This document shows, piece by piece, positions 41,926 to 52,241 of a stretch of DNA of 58,961 bases. The notes beneath the pieces are model-generated. The model worked only from the letters and a program-made list of their open reading frames with translations, did not search any database and had not been told where the DNA came from. This DNA comes from Stentor coeruleus (Eukaryota > Ciliophora > Heterotrichea > Heterotrichida > Stentoridae). Positions within the stretch are counted from its first letter, which is position 1. The number at the start of each line of letters is the position of its first letter. The stretch is from positions 1 through 58,961 of the forward strand of contig MPUH01000382.1 of the NCBI GenBank assembly GCA_001970955.1, given 5' to 3'. The translations under genes were made by a program, and so were the position numbers.

Positions 41926-42876
41926 CTAAGATTTGTATATAGGAATGCCTTCTCTTTCAATATCCCTTCCATTTCTCCATATAATAATTTCTTGTTGCTT
42001 ACTAAAACTCCTTCCATCTTCATCTTTCAAAAAAATATTCACATAATATTTAACTGAAGCTCTGTTACTGATATTGTTATAAGTTGATGTGATTTTACAA
42101 CTTTTAAGAAATACTCTAAGTGGTATACAGTCTCCTTTAGCAACAGGTCCATCTAAAATCTCATAACTTCCAATAACATCAGTATAATTCGTAATATTTT
42201 TCCCATTACCAATAATTTCTTTCCTTATAATCTGTAAAGTGACATAAAAAATCCTAACACGGATTATATGAAAATAAATCCTTCCTAATAATACATCCTT
42301 ACAATGGTATTTCAATTGTGAAAGCTCAAGCTCTATCTGTACTGCATCTTCATATCCTGATTCCACTTTAACCATACTATTCACAGCTGGTTCAGGAGTG
42401 AATCTTGCGACAAAAATCTCAGTTTCTTTTATAATATTGCTTGATAAGTTTTTTTCGATAGTAAGCCTTAATACATATTTCACTTTTAAATTTTTCCCAT
42501 AGTAGCTCTCATAGCTTTTATCTACATCTAAAAATTGAAAAGGTATTGTCTGATCACTAACATAAATCCCAGCATTTTCAATTGTCCTGGAAACCATCAG
42601 AAAATTTGTATCCCACTGTGTATCATTTGTCTCTATATGAATTTTACCTATAGATCCGATTATTTCTATTCTTAGTCCTTGATGCTCTAGTGTTTTACCT
42701 CTTTTTAATGAAATGATAACAACTCCTTTGATAATTTCATCATGCTATATAGTATTTACAGCATAAATTGGAAGTTTTTTATCTATAGTCTTAAAATGAT
42801 TTCTATTCTGTGAGCCTTCAAGGAAAATGTCAGCATCAGCTGTATTAGAAAAGAGCTGTATAGTCTATACCATCAT
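41926..42876 (-). CDS. VPS26: VPS26 retromer subunit
   Basis: 306 residues from three exons (introns 42745-42759 and 42856-42870), near the usual 320-330. The arrestin-like retromer subunit recycles receptors from endosomes to Golgi or surface. Motifs: LEHQGLRIEIIGSIGKI, DKSYESYYGKNLKVKYVLRLTI, VESGYEDAVQIELELSQLKYHCKDVLLGRIYF split in the protein, EILDGPVAKGDCIPLRVFL and SKQQEIIIWRN. The start is MM followed directly by an intron, giving MMLFSNTADADIFLEG. Only 10 bases separate this ATG from the stop of the upstream same-strand coiled-coil gene. Confidence 0.95.
42745..42759 (-). other. 15-nt intron GTAAATACTATATAG
   Basis: Phase 0, joins PIYA to HDEIIKGVV in VPS26. Confidence 0.92.
42856..42870 (-). 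other. 15-nt intron GTATAGACTATACAG
   Basis: Phase 0, directly after ATGATG of VPS26; ends CAG. Confidence 0.82.
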
Positions 42877-42886
42877 ATTTTTAAGA

Positions 42887-43444
42887 TTATTTATTTAACC
42901 TTTTAGAAAATTTTCTTGTATGATGAGAAATTGGCGATGGGAATTGAACTTTAGGGATTTTAGAAGGCTTTACTTGGCTTTTGTTTAGATTTTGTGTGTG
43001 TTGGTTTATTGAGATATTACAAATTGACTCTAAAATCATGTTGTTTTGTATTGGTGATGTGCTTTGATCCTTTTTTTTTATAGTTGTATGATTTGTTATC
43101 TTGTCACAACATGTTTTATCAGAGTTTTTTATGTAATTTTGTAGATTATATTTTTCCAGCCACAGTTTGTTTTTACTTTCTATAATAGTGTCAAAAGTAT
43201 TCAATAAAAATATCCTGTTTTCTCTATATTGTGCCTGACATGCTTTAATCTCTCCAGTCATAAACTCTATAATCTGAGCTTTTTCCTGATCTTTTATCCT
43301 GATTAAATTTTGAAGCTTTATAATCTCATCGTTAGACTGTGATTTCAACCCAGATATTTCTGATAAAGATTGACTGAACTCTGGGGTCTTTGTAGAAAGA
43401 TTGGTTTCATTGAACAAAGATGTAAAAGTTATAGGACTTGACAT
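42887..43444 (-). CDS. coiled-coil protein, unknown
   Basis: 185 residues, MSSPITFTSLFNETN, then a coiled coil at about 30-105 (NDEIIKLQNLIRIKDQEKAQI) and a basic Ser/Pro tail ending SKRLNK. No family recognised. TAA precedes the VPS26 ATG by 10 bases on the same strand, too close for a conventional promoter between them. Confidence 0.65.
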   Translation of the reverse strand: MSSPITFTSLFNETNLSTKTPEFSQSLSEISGLKSQSNDEIIKLQNLIRIKDQEKAQIIEFMTGEIKACQAQYRENRIFLLNTFDTIIESKNKLWLEKYNLQNYIKNSDKTCCDKITNHTTIKKKDQSTSPIQNNMILESICNISINQHTQNLNKSQVKPSKIPKVQFPSPISHHTRKFSKRLNK

Positions 43445-44509
43445 AAGATTTTAAGCCCCCAGAATATCATATGAGATTTCAAAAATAAATAATATGCTAA
43501 TTGTATGTTTATTAAATTGATGAATAAAGATATAAATTTATGGAATTTTATAAAATCATGATTGTGTCCTTGTTGAGAATTAGTAGAAGAAATAAATCAA
43601 TCCATTCATATCATAAATTGTTTTTTCTTTTTTATTAACTGTCATAAGAACTTTAAATAATGATCCTTTAGTCAAAAAAAGCCCAATATTATACACAGCA
43701 GAAAAAAATAAATATTTCTTACACAACATTTTCTGTACCAAAAAAATTTTTTGTATTTTTTTTCATACATTTTCAATGAAAAAATATTAAAAGTACTTGC
43801 CTTTTTGCACTGATTCCATGCATTTGAAAATCCTTGAGAGTTTATTAAAATTTTATTAGGTAAAGAGTCAAAAAGCATTGAGTAGAAGGTATGGCCACAA
43901 GCATAGCAGTCAAACTAAAATTTTAACGCGATTTATTGCAAAAAAGTTTATTTTTTTAGTTTAAAACTATCACAATAATGAATTTGAAATTTATATTCAT
44001 TAATTAATATATAAACACATATCTTATATAACTATATAAATTTTCTCATAACCTAAAATTTTAAGCTAAAACTCCTCATATATCATAAACTGCATCCACA
44101 AAAAAAAACTCAATCTAAGCACTTTTCGATTAAAACCTAATCCACAATAAAACCAACCCTTTCCCTAAACCCAAAAAAATCCACTTTTTTATCCTCCTCC
44201 CATCAACTTCTTCCTAAACNATAACTATATAAATTTTCTCATAACCTAAAATTTTAAGCTAAAACTCCTCATATATCATAAACTACATCCACAAAAAAAA
44301 ACTCAATCTAAGCACTTTTCGATTAAAACCTAATCCACAATAAAACCAATCCTTTCCCTAAACCCAAAAAAATCCACTTTTTTATCCTCCTCCCATCAAC
44401 TTCTTCCTAAACCAAATCTCATAACATAAAATCCTATAAAAAACTCAAACAAAAACCTATAAAAAAATTCTAATCACAACCTTCTAGATATATGCCCAAA
44501 TTCATATAA
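43445..44509. other. divergent spacer with a duplicated contig join
   Basis: Contains a 68-codon open frame on the minus strand (43672-43878) that I do not consider a gene, and the large duplicate around n 44220. The right half is strikingly C-rich and G-free (44341-44400 has 22 C and no G). Confidence 0.6.
44028..44412. repeat. 192-bp direct duplicate around n at 44220
   Basis: 44028-44219 and 44221-44412 are near identical (for example CTGCATCC/CTACATCC and ACCAACC/ACCAATC). Likely two alleles or error-bearing contig ends placed in series. Confidence 0.93.
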
Positions 44510-46003
44510 ATGAAACTTTTCACTATATTTTTCTTCATAGTTGCTATAAAAGCTCAACAATCCTGTCAAGCCGACAGCTCATGTGACAACCAGCCATCTT
44601 GTGTTGGGCAATTTTGTATCGGAAAATCCCTTTTCCCTTTAAATATCCAAGAAATTGTCGGCACAGGGATTCTGATATTTGTGTCTTCAGTGGCAAATGC
44701 TGGAGGTATTGGAGGGAGTTCAGTAGTCATAAACGTTATGTTACTGATATTTAGTTTCGCAGGGCATGCAGCCATAGCTTATGCAATAGTCTTTGTTTTT
44801 GCTGGAGCCACGTCAGTGATCTCTTTGCAAATCAAAAATAGGCATCCATATAAAGATAGACCTTTGATCTGTTATGATTTGTTACTTCAGATTATTGGTC
44901 CTTTAATATTAGGTGCTAGACTAGGTGTTGAGTTAAATCCAATTGTCCCTGTATGGCTTTTATTGTTTCTGATTGCGATCTTGACAGCTTTTTCGCTTTG
45001 TGATATATGGGGCAAGTGTAGACGTATATATAAAATTGAATACTATTCCCCACTTGTTCATAGCAAAAGCACTATTAGCGCACATCCAGAAACCCCTCTT
45101 GCAAGATTGATTAAGTCGTTTATACAAGACCAAGATATTTCTTTTGATTCACAGCAGTTCCAAGAACTTAGAATGAAGTTCTTTCAGAGATCAAGCGAAA
45201 ACCTTCAAAGCTTACTTGAAAGCCAAAGTGAAAGTGAAAAACCTATAGAAAAACCTGAATCGCAATATGCTTATGAAGAACAACAGGATTTTAGATCTTT
45301 AAGTGCAGAAGAAGCTTATGAGAAACTACAAATAGAAATCACTCATATATATGAAAAAGATCGCGAATTTATATCAACGAATTTTATTATATGTTGTATA
45401 GCTTTGATACTTATAAACATTTTATATACAATAGTGAATGTTTATGTTGAAAATATACCTTGGATGCAGATGTCACTTATTTCTATGTATATTTTAAGTA
45501 CTATTATAGTTATAGCTATAGCTTCAAGGCATTTAGTAAGAAAAACAGAAATTTTAGCTGCAGGAGATTTTGAATTTGATGAATGGGAAATTGTGTGGAC
45601 TTATAAAAAATGTTTATGTACTGGGGTTTTAGCTTGGATTGCCGGATTTTTTGTTGGACTTTTAGGAACTGGAGGAGGAAATATTATAAGCCCTTTACTT
45701 ATTGCTATGGGACTTAGGCCTGAAGTAGCTGCAGTTACTCATTCATTTGCCATATTTTTAGTCTCAGGAGTTGCGGGTATAGAGTATTATAGAGATGGGT
45801 ATTATGATTTACTTTATGTTTCTTGGTTTTTGGTTTTTTCATTTGTCGGTAGTTTATTAGGGATTATGTGCTTGAGGAAAATGATTTTTAAAAAAAGCAA
45901 AATGTTTCTTTTGATGAGCTTTTTGACTGGACTTCTTATGTTTGCAGTGATGACTTCTAGCGTTGTTGGGGTGATTTATGCTTATAATTTTATAGTTAAT
46001 TGA
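44510..46003 (+). CDS. TauE/SafE-family membrane permease
   Basis: 497 residues. Signal-like start MKLFTIFFFIVAIKAQ, a Cys-rich lumenal stretch (QQSCQADSSCDNQPSCVGQFC), then eight or so membrane spans. Repeated TauE signatures: AGGIGGSSVVINVMLLIF, and in the second half GFFVGLLGTGGGNIISPLLIAMGLRPEVAAVTHS. A cytosolic loop of about 110 residues divides the two halves. TauE/SafE members export sulphite, sulphoacetate or similar anions in bacteria; ciliate and plant versions with a Cys-rich N-terminus are poorly characterised, so substrate is unknown. No intron. Confidence 0.88.
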   Translation: MKLFTIFFFIVAIKAQQSCQADSSCDNQPSCVGQFCIGKSLFPLNIQEIVGTGILIFVSSVANAGGIGGSSVVINVMLLIFSFAGHAAIAYAIVFVFAGATSVISLQIKNRHPYKDRPLICYDLLLQIIGPLILGARLGVELNPIVPVWLLLFLIAILTAFSLCDIWGKCRRIYKIEYYSPLVHSKSTISAHPETPLARLIKSFIQDQDISFDSQQFQELRMKFFQRSSENLQSLLESQSESEKPIEKPESQYAYEEQQDFRSLSAEEAYEKLQIEITHIYEKDREFISTNFIICCIALILINILYTIVNVYVENIPWMQMSLISMYILSTIIVIAIASRHLVRKTEILAAGDFEFDEWEIVWTYKKCLCTGVLAWIAGFFVGLLGTGGGNIISPLLIAMGLRPEVAAVTHSFAIFLVSGVAGIEYYRDGYYDLLYVSWFLVFSFVGSLLGIMCLRKMIFKKSKMFLLMSFLTGLLMFAVMTSSVVGVIYAYNFIVN

Positions 46004-46479
46004 GTTTACAGATGAAGAAAATTTTTATATAAAGATATTAATTATTTTTTAAACTATGGATAATGCTAAAATCTGATTAGAGACATTTGAAATAAATAAG
46101 TTGGGAGTTTCGATATGGGATGATTTTAGATTAAATTGTTGTATTTTAATGGTTAAAGCAAGATATTTATTTTTTAAACAAAATTCCTCAACAGTTATTA
46201 ACTGCATGATAACATTCATCATAATGAAAACTAATAAATTTTATAATCANTTCGATATGGGATGATTTTAGATTAAATTGTTGTATTTTAATGGCTAAAG
46301 CAAGATATTTATTTGTAAAACTAAAAAATAATATTTTTATTATGGCATAAATCTTCCTTATCAGCTACTTTTTTTATTAGATTTAAATTCTTCTACCGAA
46401 AATTATTAATTTTTCAAAATTTCACAATATATGTACTGTGCATTATTTACAATTTCATGTGAATTATCTAATTAGCAGA
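46004..46479. other. convergent spacer with contig join
   Basis: Between the ends of two genes. Holds the n at 46250. No gene or RNA recognised. Confidence 0.55.
46109..46314. repeat. about 64-bp duplicate around n at 46250
   Basis: The segment starting TTCGATATGGGATGATTTT at 46109 recurs at 46251 with one change (GGTTAAAG/GGCTAAAG). Unlike the other joins, 78 unrelated bases lie between the first copy and the n, so the first contig runs past the shared part. Confidence 0.85.
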
Positions 46480-49296
46480 TTATTGAAAATGCTTTTTCCT
46501 AAGTTCTTCAAAAGCTTGCTTTAAATTAGAAACTCTACTGATAAGTGTCAAGTTATTTTTAAATATCAACTCAAGGAAATCATTTGGAACCACGTCATCA
46601 AGTGTAATCAAAGCCAATTTTATATTCTCTAATTTCTCACTTATATCCTCAATACGAGCCGGTCCTACATTATCATGCAAATTCTTTGAAATCACCACAA
46701 TCATTGCCTCAGAAGAATAATTTGGCAGTTTCTTCATAGCATTAAAAACCACATCATTAATATGCCCAATACACCCTGAATATATAACACTACTAATAAG
46801 ATTCTCAATATCAAGCCCAGGGTAATCTCTTTCTACAACTTCCATACAGAACTTCGAGTCTATTTCTGCAGTAATCGCCCCAAAGTTCTCATTCTGTGAC
46901 TGAATCTCCTCACTAACAAACGAAACAACCTCTTCATTAATGCCCGCTTCATTTAAAATATCATAACAAAGGCAAAAAATTATCGACTTTTTCTTCATCT
47001 GAGCTTTATCATATAAACTTATCAACAAAGGTTCATCATGTAATATTTTAAACTTACAATAAATCGCATATATTTTTTCAATTGATAATTTTCTTATCTC
47101 TGGGTCATACCAAATCCCTTGTTCCTATATAATTCTTACAACAGCCATAGTAAAATATAATGCAGCTTCATGATAACGTTCATTTTCATAATATATCAAA
47201 GCCCTTCTAAACATAACAGTTTGCTTTAAAATATCTTTTTCAAAAGTTATCCCCCCAACATGAAAATACAAATTCCTACTATTGCTATCTTTAACTTTAA
47301 CACTAATTCTTTTTAATCTTGTTATATCAATATCAACTGTACAACCTCTTGAATTACTTTTCGCTTGTTCTGTGTATTCTGTATTAAGTTTTATTAATTC
47401 TTCATGTACTATATCTAATAGTTCTAAAGCAGTATGAAAATATTGTAATTTATGATAAACATAAGCCATATCTATAAGAACTTTAAGCATGCTTATATAA
47501 TCATTTGATGAAGTTATATAGTATTGTAAAGCTTTAGTTTGAAGTTCAAGGACAAATTTCCATTCACTTCTAAGCTCATATGCTGAGTCTAATGAGTTTT
47601 CTAAAGATATTATTTTAGAATAGCATAATTGTAATATTCTTTCAGTCATATTTGCTAATAACATAGATTTTTCTGTATCCCAACCTTGAGTATCTTTACC
47701 AGTTAATATTTTGAGATCTTTTTTTTCTTTAAAGGTCAATTTATTCTCTGCATGTTCTTGGGCTACAACTTCATGAAATAATGTGTCAATTTCCCCAAGG
47801 GCTTCTCTGTATGAGTCAATAGCTTTTTCAAACTCTTCATTATCTAAATAAATGTTTCCGATAAGGTTTTTTGTTATTGCTAAGCCTTTATTGTTTTTAA
47901 TGTTTTGAAACAAAGAATCTATTTCTTTAAGATTCTCTAAACGTTGACCAGGATTAGGGTGTAAAATAAACCTTGGGTCAATCATTTGCTCTATGACTTC
48001 AATTTTAAGTAAATGCATATCAATATCATTGACTTCTTTATTTTTTTCTAATTTAGGCATTCTTGGTATTGATCCACGCAAATAAGCTTCAATTGTGCAT
48101 AAAGGGTTTGTCACTCTGTTTGTTATTGTTATCGACATCCAACATGTTGCAAATATCCCAAGTGTCATAAATATAAGAAATACTGAAATTTGTATAACAA
48201 TAGTATTATAAATCCCATCAAGAAATATCCTAAAATCTTTAAAAGCTATATTTTTGTTAACCAAAGTTAATGATAAAAGGTTACCTGAATAGTTTTCAGA
48301 ATCAATTTTCACTTCTGTATGTGTACCTAAATATTCTAAATTAAACCCTTTTATTGTAATAACTTGATTATCATTTATTTGAAATTCTTGAATAATATCA
48401 TAACTTAATCCTTCTTCAATCTCAAGTCCTTTAGTCAATAGAAGTAGAGTTATGTTATAATTAAAACTATCAGGAACAAGCTTATTGCTATCTAAATAAA
48501 TTCTGCTTCCAGTATAGTCAGTAATAATGTTTATATTATCATCATCATATTCTTTGATTAAAAAGTAAGAATTAGGCAAATAAGCTACTGTTGTATATTC
48601 AGCATCCCTAAGCATTAAAGATAAATTATATTGGTAATATAAAGCAAGGTTTTCTGATATAAGTGCTGTGTCACTTTTATATGCAATAAGACATCGGGAA
48701 TCATAGATTTGGTAATCACCACAAGGCTTTTCATGTTCTATATATGACATGTTTATAGCAGGATAACGAATTTCTAGTCCATTGCTCAAAATCAGCCCAA
48801 GTTGTTTGTTTGAACCTTTGTTTAGGTTTTTGAGGAAAATAAAATACAGCTTCATGTATTTGTACTCAGGGAGATCAGAAATATCAGTTTTTTCGTCAGG
48901 ATATAACCAAATTATAGGATCTGTGTATTCGTAATTATTGTTTATATAATCATGAGCATTTATCGCATATGTTTCCGTAAGATTACTAGATGGAACAATT
49001 ACACCAGACTTGATACCTTCATAAAGAGCCTTTAAGTATTTAAGGCTATGCTCGTTCTATTTATTTCCTACGTTAGATATAAGTGAACTAATTCTTTGGG
49101 ATCGAACTTGAGTTACTATATTAATATGAACTTTTTCTCTTAATTCGATGATGTCTTGCATATCATTAACTAATGTTATTAGTCTTGAATACAACATAGC
49201 TAAAGTGATTAATGTACATATTGCTATTCCAAGAAGTAAAGGACAAAAAGTGACGTTTTGAAGTTTTTTTCCAATTCTTTTTACATATTTAAACAT
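46480..49296 (-). CDS. membrane sensor-like protein: extracellular domain, TPR, VWA-like end
   Basis: 928 residues from three exons (introns 49057-49071 and 47125-47139). One N-terminal membrane span (about 17-38), a long extracytoplasmic region with N-x-S/T sites, a second span at about 358-384 followed by TNRVTNPLCTIEAYL, which resembles a HAMP start, then TPR-like repeats (ITKNLIGNIYLDNEEFEKAIDSYREAL) and a C-terminal Rossmann-like, VWA-type region (KKSIIFCLCYDILNEAG, SEAMIVVISKNL). The layout is that of a receptor without a kinase or cyclase; signal output may pass through TPR/VWA contacts. Exact ligand domain (Cache-like?) is a guess. Confidence 0.72.
47125..47139 (-). other. 15-nt intron GTAAGAATTATATAG
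   Basis: Phase 0; joins FTMAVV to EQGIWYDPEIRKL. Confidence 0.92.
49057..49071 (-). other. 15-nt intron GTAGGAAATAAATAG
   Basis: Phase 0; joins SSLISN to NEHSLKYLKALY. Confidence 0.9.
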
Positions 49297-49856
49297 AATA
49301 ATATCGGCCTTATAAACTAGCTTAATTAATGTTAAATCTTTAGGAAGTTTTATGTCAAATGCTTATGTTTTATTAACAAAATGGTAAGGCTTTATGAAGA
49401 GTTATTATATAAAAATAGAAAAAAGAAATTCTTAGTTTAAGTTTGTGGAATGGGATTTTTTTCATTTTACTTAATGAAGTCTTGAGGTGTTAATGGGTGT
49501 TAGGGTGTTTATTTATTAAATTTGTTTATTTGTGTTTGAAGGTTGAATGGAAGTTTGTAATTCTGGTTTGAAATACTCTCAGGTCATTTTTTTTTGAAAT
49601 CAGGCTAAACCTTGAAAATAACATAATGAAATGCATAAAAAAAATGTTTTTCTTGTAGACTTAAGCATACAAAACTAGACCATTTACATATAAAAAAATC
49701 TTATTTTAATATTTTACTTTAAATCCAATTACCCTAATCCAAATCACAATTAATCATACATCAAATATCTTCTATCCCAAAAGCAAAAATTCACACTTAT
49801 TACATTCAAAAATTTTCATTAACATATCATATGCAAAAATCTTCCACCTCTAATAA
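49297..49856. other. divergent spacer with telomere-like 15-mer
   Basis: G/T-rich then A/C-rich, with the switch near 49650. At 49495-49509 it reads GGGTGTTAGGGTGTT, almost two units of TGTTAGGG. No gene seen. Confidence 0.6.
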
Positions 49857-50684
49857 ATGGCTGATCCTGGGACTATGCGGATAGTTGTTTACAAAAACAC
49901 AAAAAAGCTTTCAGATGGAAAGTCAATATTAATAAGCCCTAACTGGTCAAAAGCTCAAGTACTAAAACTTTGCTCTGAAATTCTTGGAGTCAAAGGTAAA
50001 AAAATATTCAACGAGTCTGGGCATGAAATTAATTCCTTTACAAAAATAACAGAAGGAAGTAATCTCTATGTTTCACAAGGCGAAAACTTCCAAGTCATAG
50101 GTTTTTCTCCTAGACCAGCAAAAAATTATGTTTTATGTGTATTAGGAAGTGCAGCTGTTGGAAAATCAGCTATAATCCAACGCTATGTACAAAACAAGTT
50201 CGTCCGTGACTATGATCCAACAATAGAAGACTATTATAAAAAAATTGCAAACATAGATGGAGAAACTGTGCCACTTTCAATCTTTGACACTGCAGGTATG
50301 GAAGATTATTACCCTCTTATAGATGAATGGATTGATAAAAAAGATGGGTTTATCTTGGTTTACTCTATGGATATCAAAGATTCATTACAGAAATTAACTA
50401 TTTTTATAGAGAAAATCAAACATAGATATTCGGGACATGGAAGATCTGACCCAGTTGTAGTTATTGTTGGTAATAAGATTGATATACCAAATAGAGAAAT
50501 ATCTCAGGAAGAAGGAAGAAGATTTGCTGATAATTGTAATAGGAAACATTTTGAAGTATCAGCTGCAACTGGAGTTGGGATTGATGATGTTTTTACTAGC
50601 ATTATTCGAGAACTGAAAACAAGAAGAGAAGAAAAGCCAGTTAATTCAAGCACTTCTTGGTGGTCTTCTTGTAATTTACTTTAG
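49857..50684 (+). CDS. Ras-family GTPase with N-terminal DCX/KHA-like domain
   Basis: 275 residues. Residues 6-78 form a ubiquitin-fold-like module (MRIVVYKNTKKL...ILGVKGKKIFNESGHEI...LYVSQGENF) resembling doublecortin or KHA domains. The GTPase follows: GSAAVGKS P-loop (97-104), switch I YDPTIEDYY, DTAGMED (144-150) with Met at the position of Ras Gln61, NKID and SAATG. The tail WWSSCNLL ends in a CaaX box (CNLL, geranylgeranyl type). The Gln61 change predicts slow intrinsic hydrolysis or a different GAP mechanism, as in Rap. No introns; ATG at 49857. Confidence 0.88.
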   Translation: MADPGTMRIVVYKNTKKLSDGKSILISPNWSKAQVLKLCSEILGVKGKKIFNESGHEINSFTKITEGSNLYVSQGENFQVIGFSPRPAKNYVLCVLGSAAVGKSAIIQRYVQNKFVRDYDPTIEDYYKKIANIDGETVPLSIFDTAGMEDYYPLIDEWIDKKDGFILVYSMDIKDSLQKLTIFIEKIKHRYSGHGRSDPVVVIVGNKIDIPNREISQEEGRRFADNCNRKHFEVSAATGVGIDDVFTSIIRELKTRREEKPVNSSTSWWSSCNLL

Positions 50685-51439
50685 TTAACAACTTAAGATA
50701 TTATCCTTAATGCTTAGTATTGATGTATTGTTTTGGTTATAAGAATAATAATGAGCTATGTAAGAAATTGTATTATAAGATGTGATATTTGTAGTTTTAT
50801 TAGAATGATTTGAGATGAAGAAAATATTGTAGAGGGATAAGTTTGAAGATAATGATTTTGGGGGTTTTGATTGGGTTTTGAATATTGAAAGAATTGTTGT
50901 AGTAATTATATGTTTTTTAGATGGGAATAAGTNGATTTGAGATGAAGAAAATATTGTAGAGGGATAAGTTTGAAGATAATGATTTTGGGGGTTTTGAATG
51001 TTGAAAGAATTGTTGTAGTAATTATATGTTTTTTAGATGGGAACAGGCNAATTATATGTTTTTTAGATGGGAATAAGTTTTTGAGCTGATGATGGTATTG
51101 GTGGATGTGGTTAGAAGAATTTAATTTTGGTGATAGGCTAATATTATTGAAATATAATTTGATACTTTGCTAATTAGGTATTTCGCTTAATAAGTATCTT
51201 ACATTTTTAGTATTCAAATAAAATTTTATTGCAAAAGAATATATTGAATTATGAATTTCTGTGAAGAAATTATTATGTGGTATAGATATCAGATTTTAAT
51301 ATGTTTGTTAAACAAATAGATTGATTTTTTTACTTTAAAATTATTATTTACGGTGGTATATATTGTAAATCATTAGTTGTTAGATTAATTATAAGATTTC
51401 ATCGGGCATTAAATAATATATAAATTATAGTGTTATAAA
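50685..51439. other. spacer with two contig joins
   Basis: Begins strongly G/T-rich. Carries n at 50933 and 51049 and up to three partial copies of one segment, so its true length is shorter by about 150 bases. No gene recognised. Confidence 0.6.
50808..51077. repeat. serial duplicates around n at 50933 and 51049
   Basis: The segment GATTTGAGATGAAGAAAATA is present at about 50808 and 50934; its end, AATTATATGTTTTTTAGATG, is present three times (before each n and after 51049). Copies differ by a short GATTGGGTTTT loss and AATAAG/AACAGG. Confidence 0.9.
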
Positions 51440-52111
51440 ATGAAAATTTCGCCTGCACATAGGTTTTTCTGGTAACATCAAAACAGTTTTAATCTTGTAT
51501 TAGGATGCAAAGTAATAGCCGTGATACAAATCTTAAAATGCTTTATTACAATTGCCATTGCATCCTATTATTTAATAACTCAAGGATTATCACTTTTAGC
51601 AATTCATCACATAACAAGTAAAAATTACATAGTTAGCTGTATATTCTGCATTTGTGCGTATTCAAGTGCTAATGTTCTTATTTTATTTTATCAGAAGTCT
51701 CATAATTGGGATAAATTAAAAAGATTCTATAGTACTATTTATTGTGGTAATATTTTATGGATTATTGAATACATTGTTATGATTCAAGTTTTCAAAGAGT
51801 TGAACGATGATTCTATTTACTTCCTATATCTTTGTTTTCCTACTGCTTATTGTATCCTCTTTCAAGATGTGTATTGTGCGTATATTGTTTATTCGTGTAA
51901 AAAGTATATTGAGTATTATAGAATATACAGAACTGTTGCAAATAATAACTCTTCTATACCTTCAATTCCTGTAGCTACAGAATGTATTTTAGAAATTGGT
52001 ATTCCAGAAAATAATAACGTAATAGTTCCAAACACTGCTGTTATTCATGATTTTACTGATAAACCTATTCAAAATAAAAACTCTGAACCTAAAGTTGAAC
52101 TCAGTAAATAA
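51440..52111 (+). CDS. four-TM membrane protein, unknown
   Basis: 218 residues. ATG 51440 gives MKISPAHRFFC, then an intron at 51472-51486 removes TAA, joining to FNLVLGCKVIAVIQILKCF. Four hydrophobic segments follow (FITIAIASYYLITQGLSLL; NYIVSCIFCICAYSSANVLIL; IYCGNILWIIEYIVMIQVF; FLYLCFPTAYCILFQDVYC, each shortened here), Cys-rich within the membrane, and an Asn/Ser-rich cytosolic tail. No family recognised. The 5' exon is only 32 bases and was found by looking for the intron pattern. Confidence 0.62.
51472..51486 (+). other. 15-nt intron GTAACATCAAAACAG
   Basis: Phase 2; the only intron here without T at position 9, though A at position 10 is kept. Removal supplies an ATG to the downstream membrane-protein frame. 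Confidence 0.75.
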
Positions 52112-52241
52112 TTATAAAAACGTATATTTAATACAACTTATAATAAAAAGCCTATATATAAGCACATCCAAAATATATAATCTAATAATTTTACCATACT
52201 CTAAACTCCTTAATAAATTTTTTAACAAAAACCATAAATTA

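Noticed and set aside
43672..43878. 68-codon minus-strand frame in the spacer
   Set aside because: AT-rich composition, Phe/Lys runs, no family likeness; typical chance frame.
50664..50677. GTAATTTACTTTAG near the Ras stop as an intron
   Set aside because: Only 14 bases, and its use would destroy the CaaX ending.
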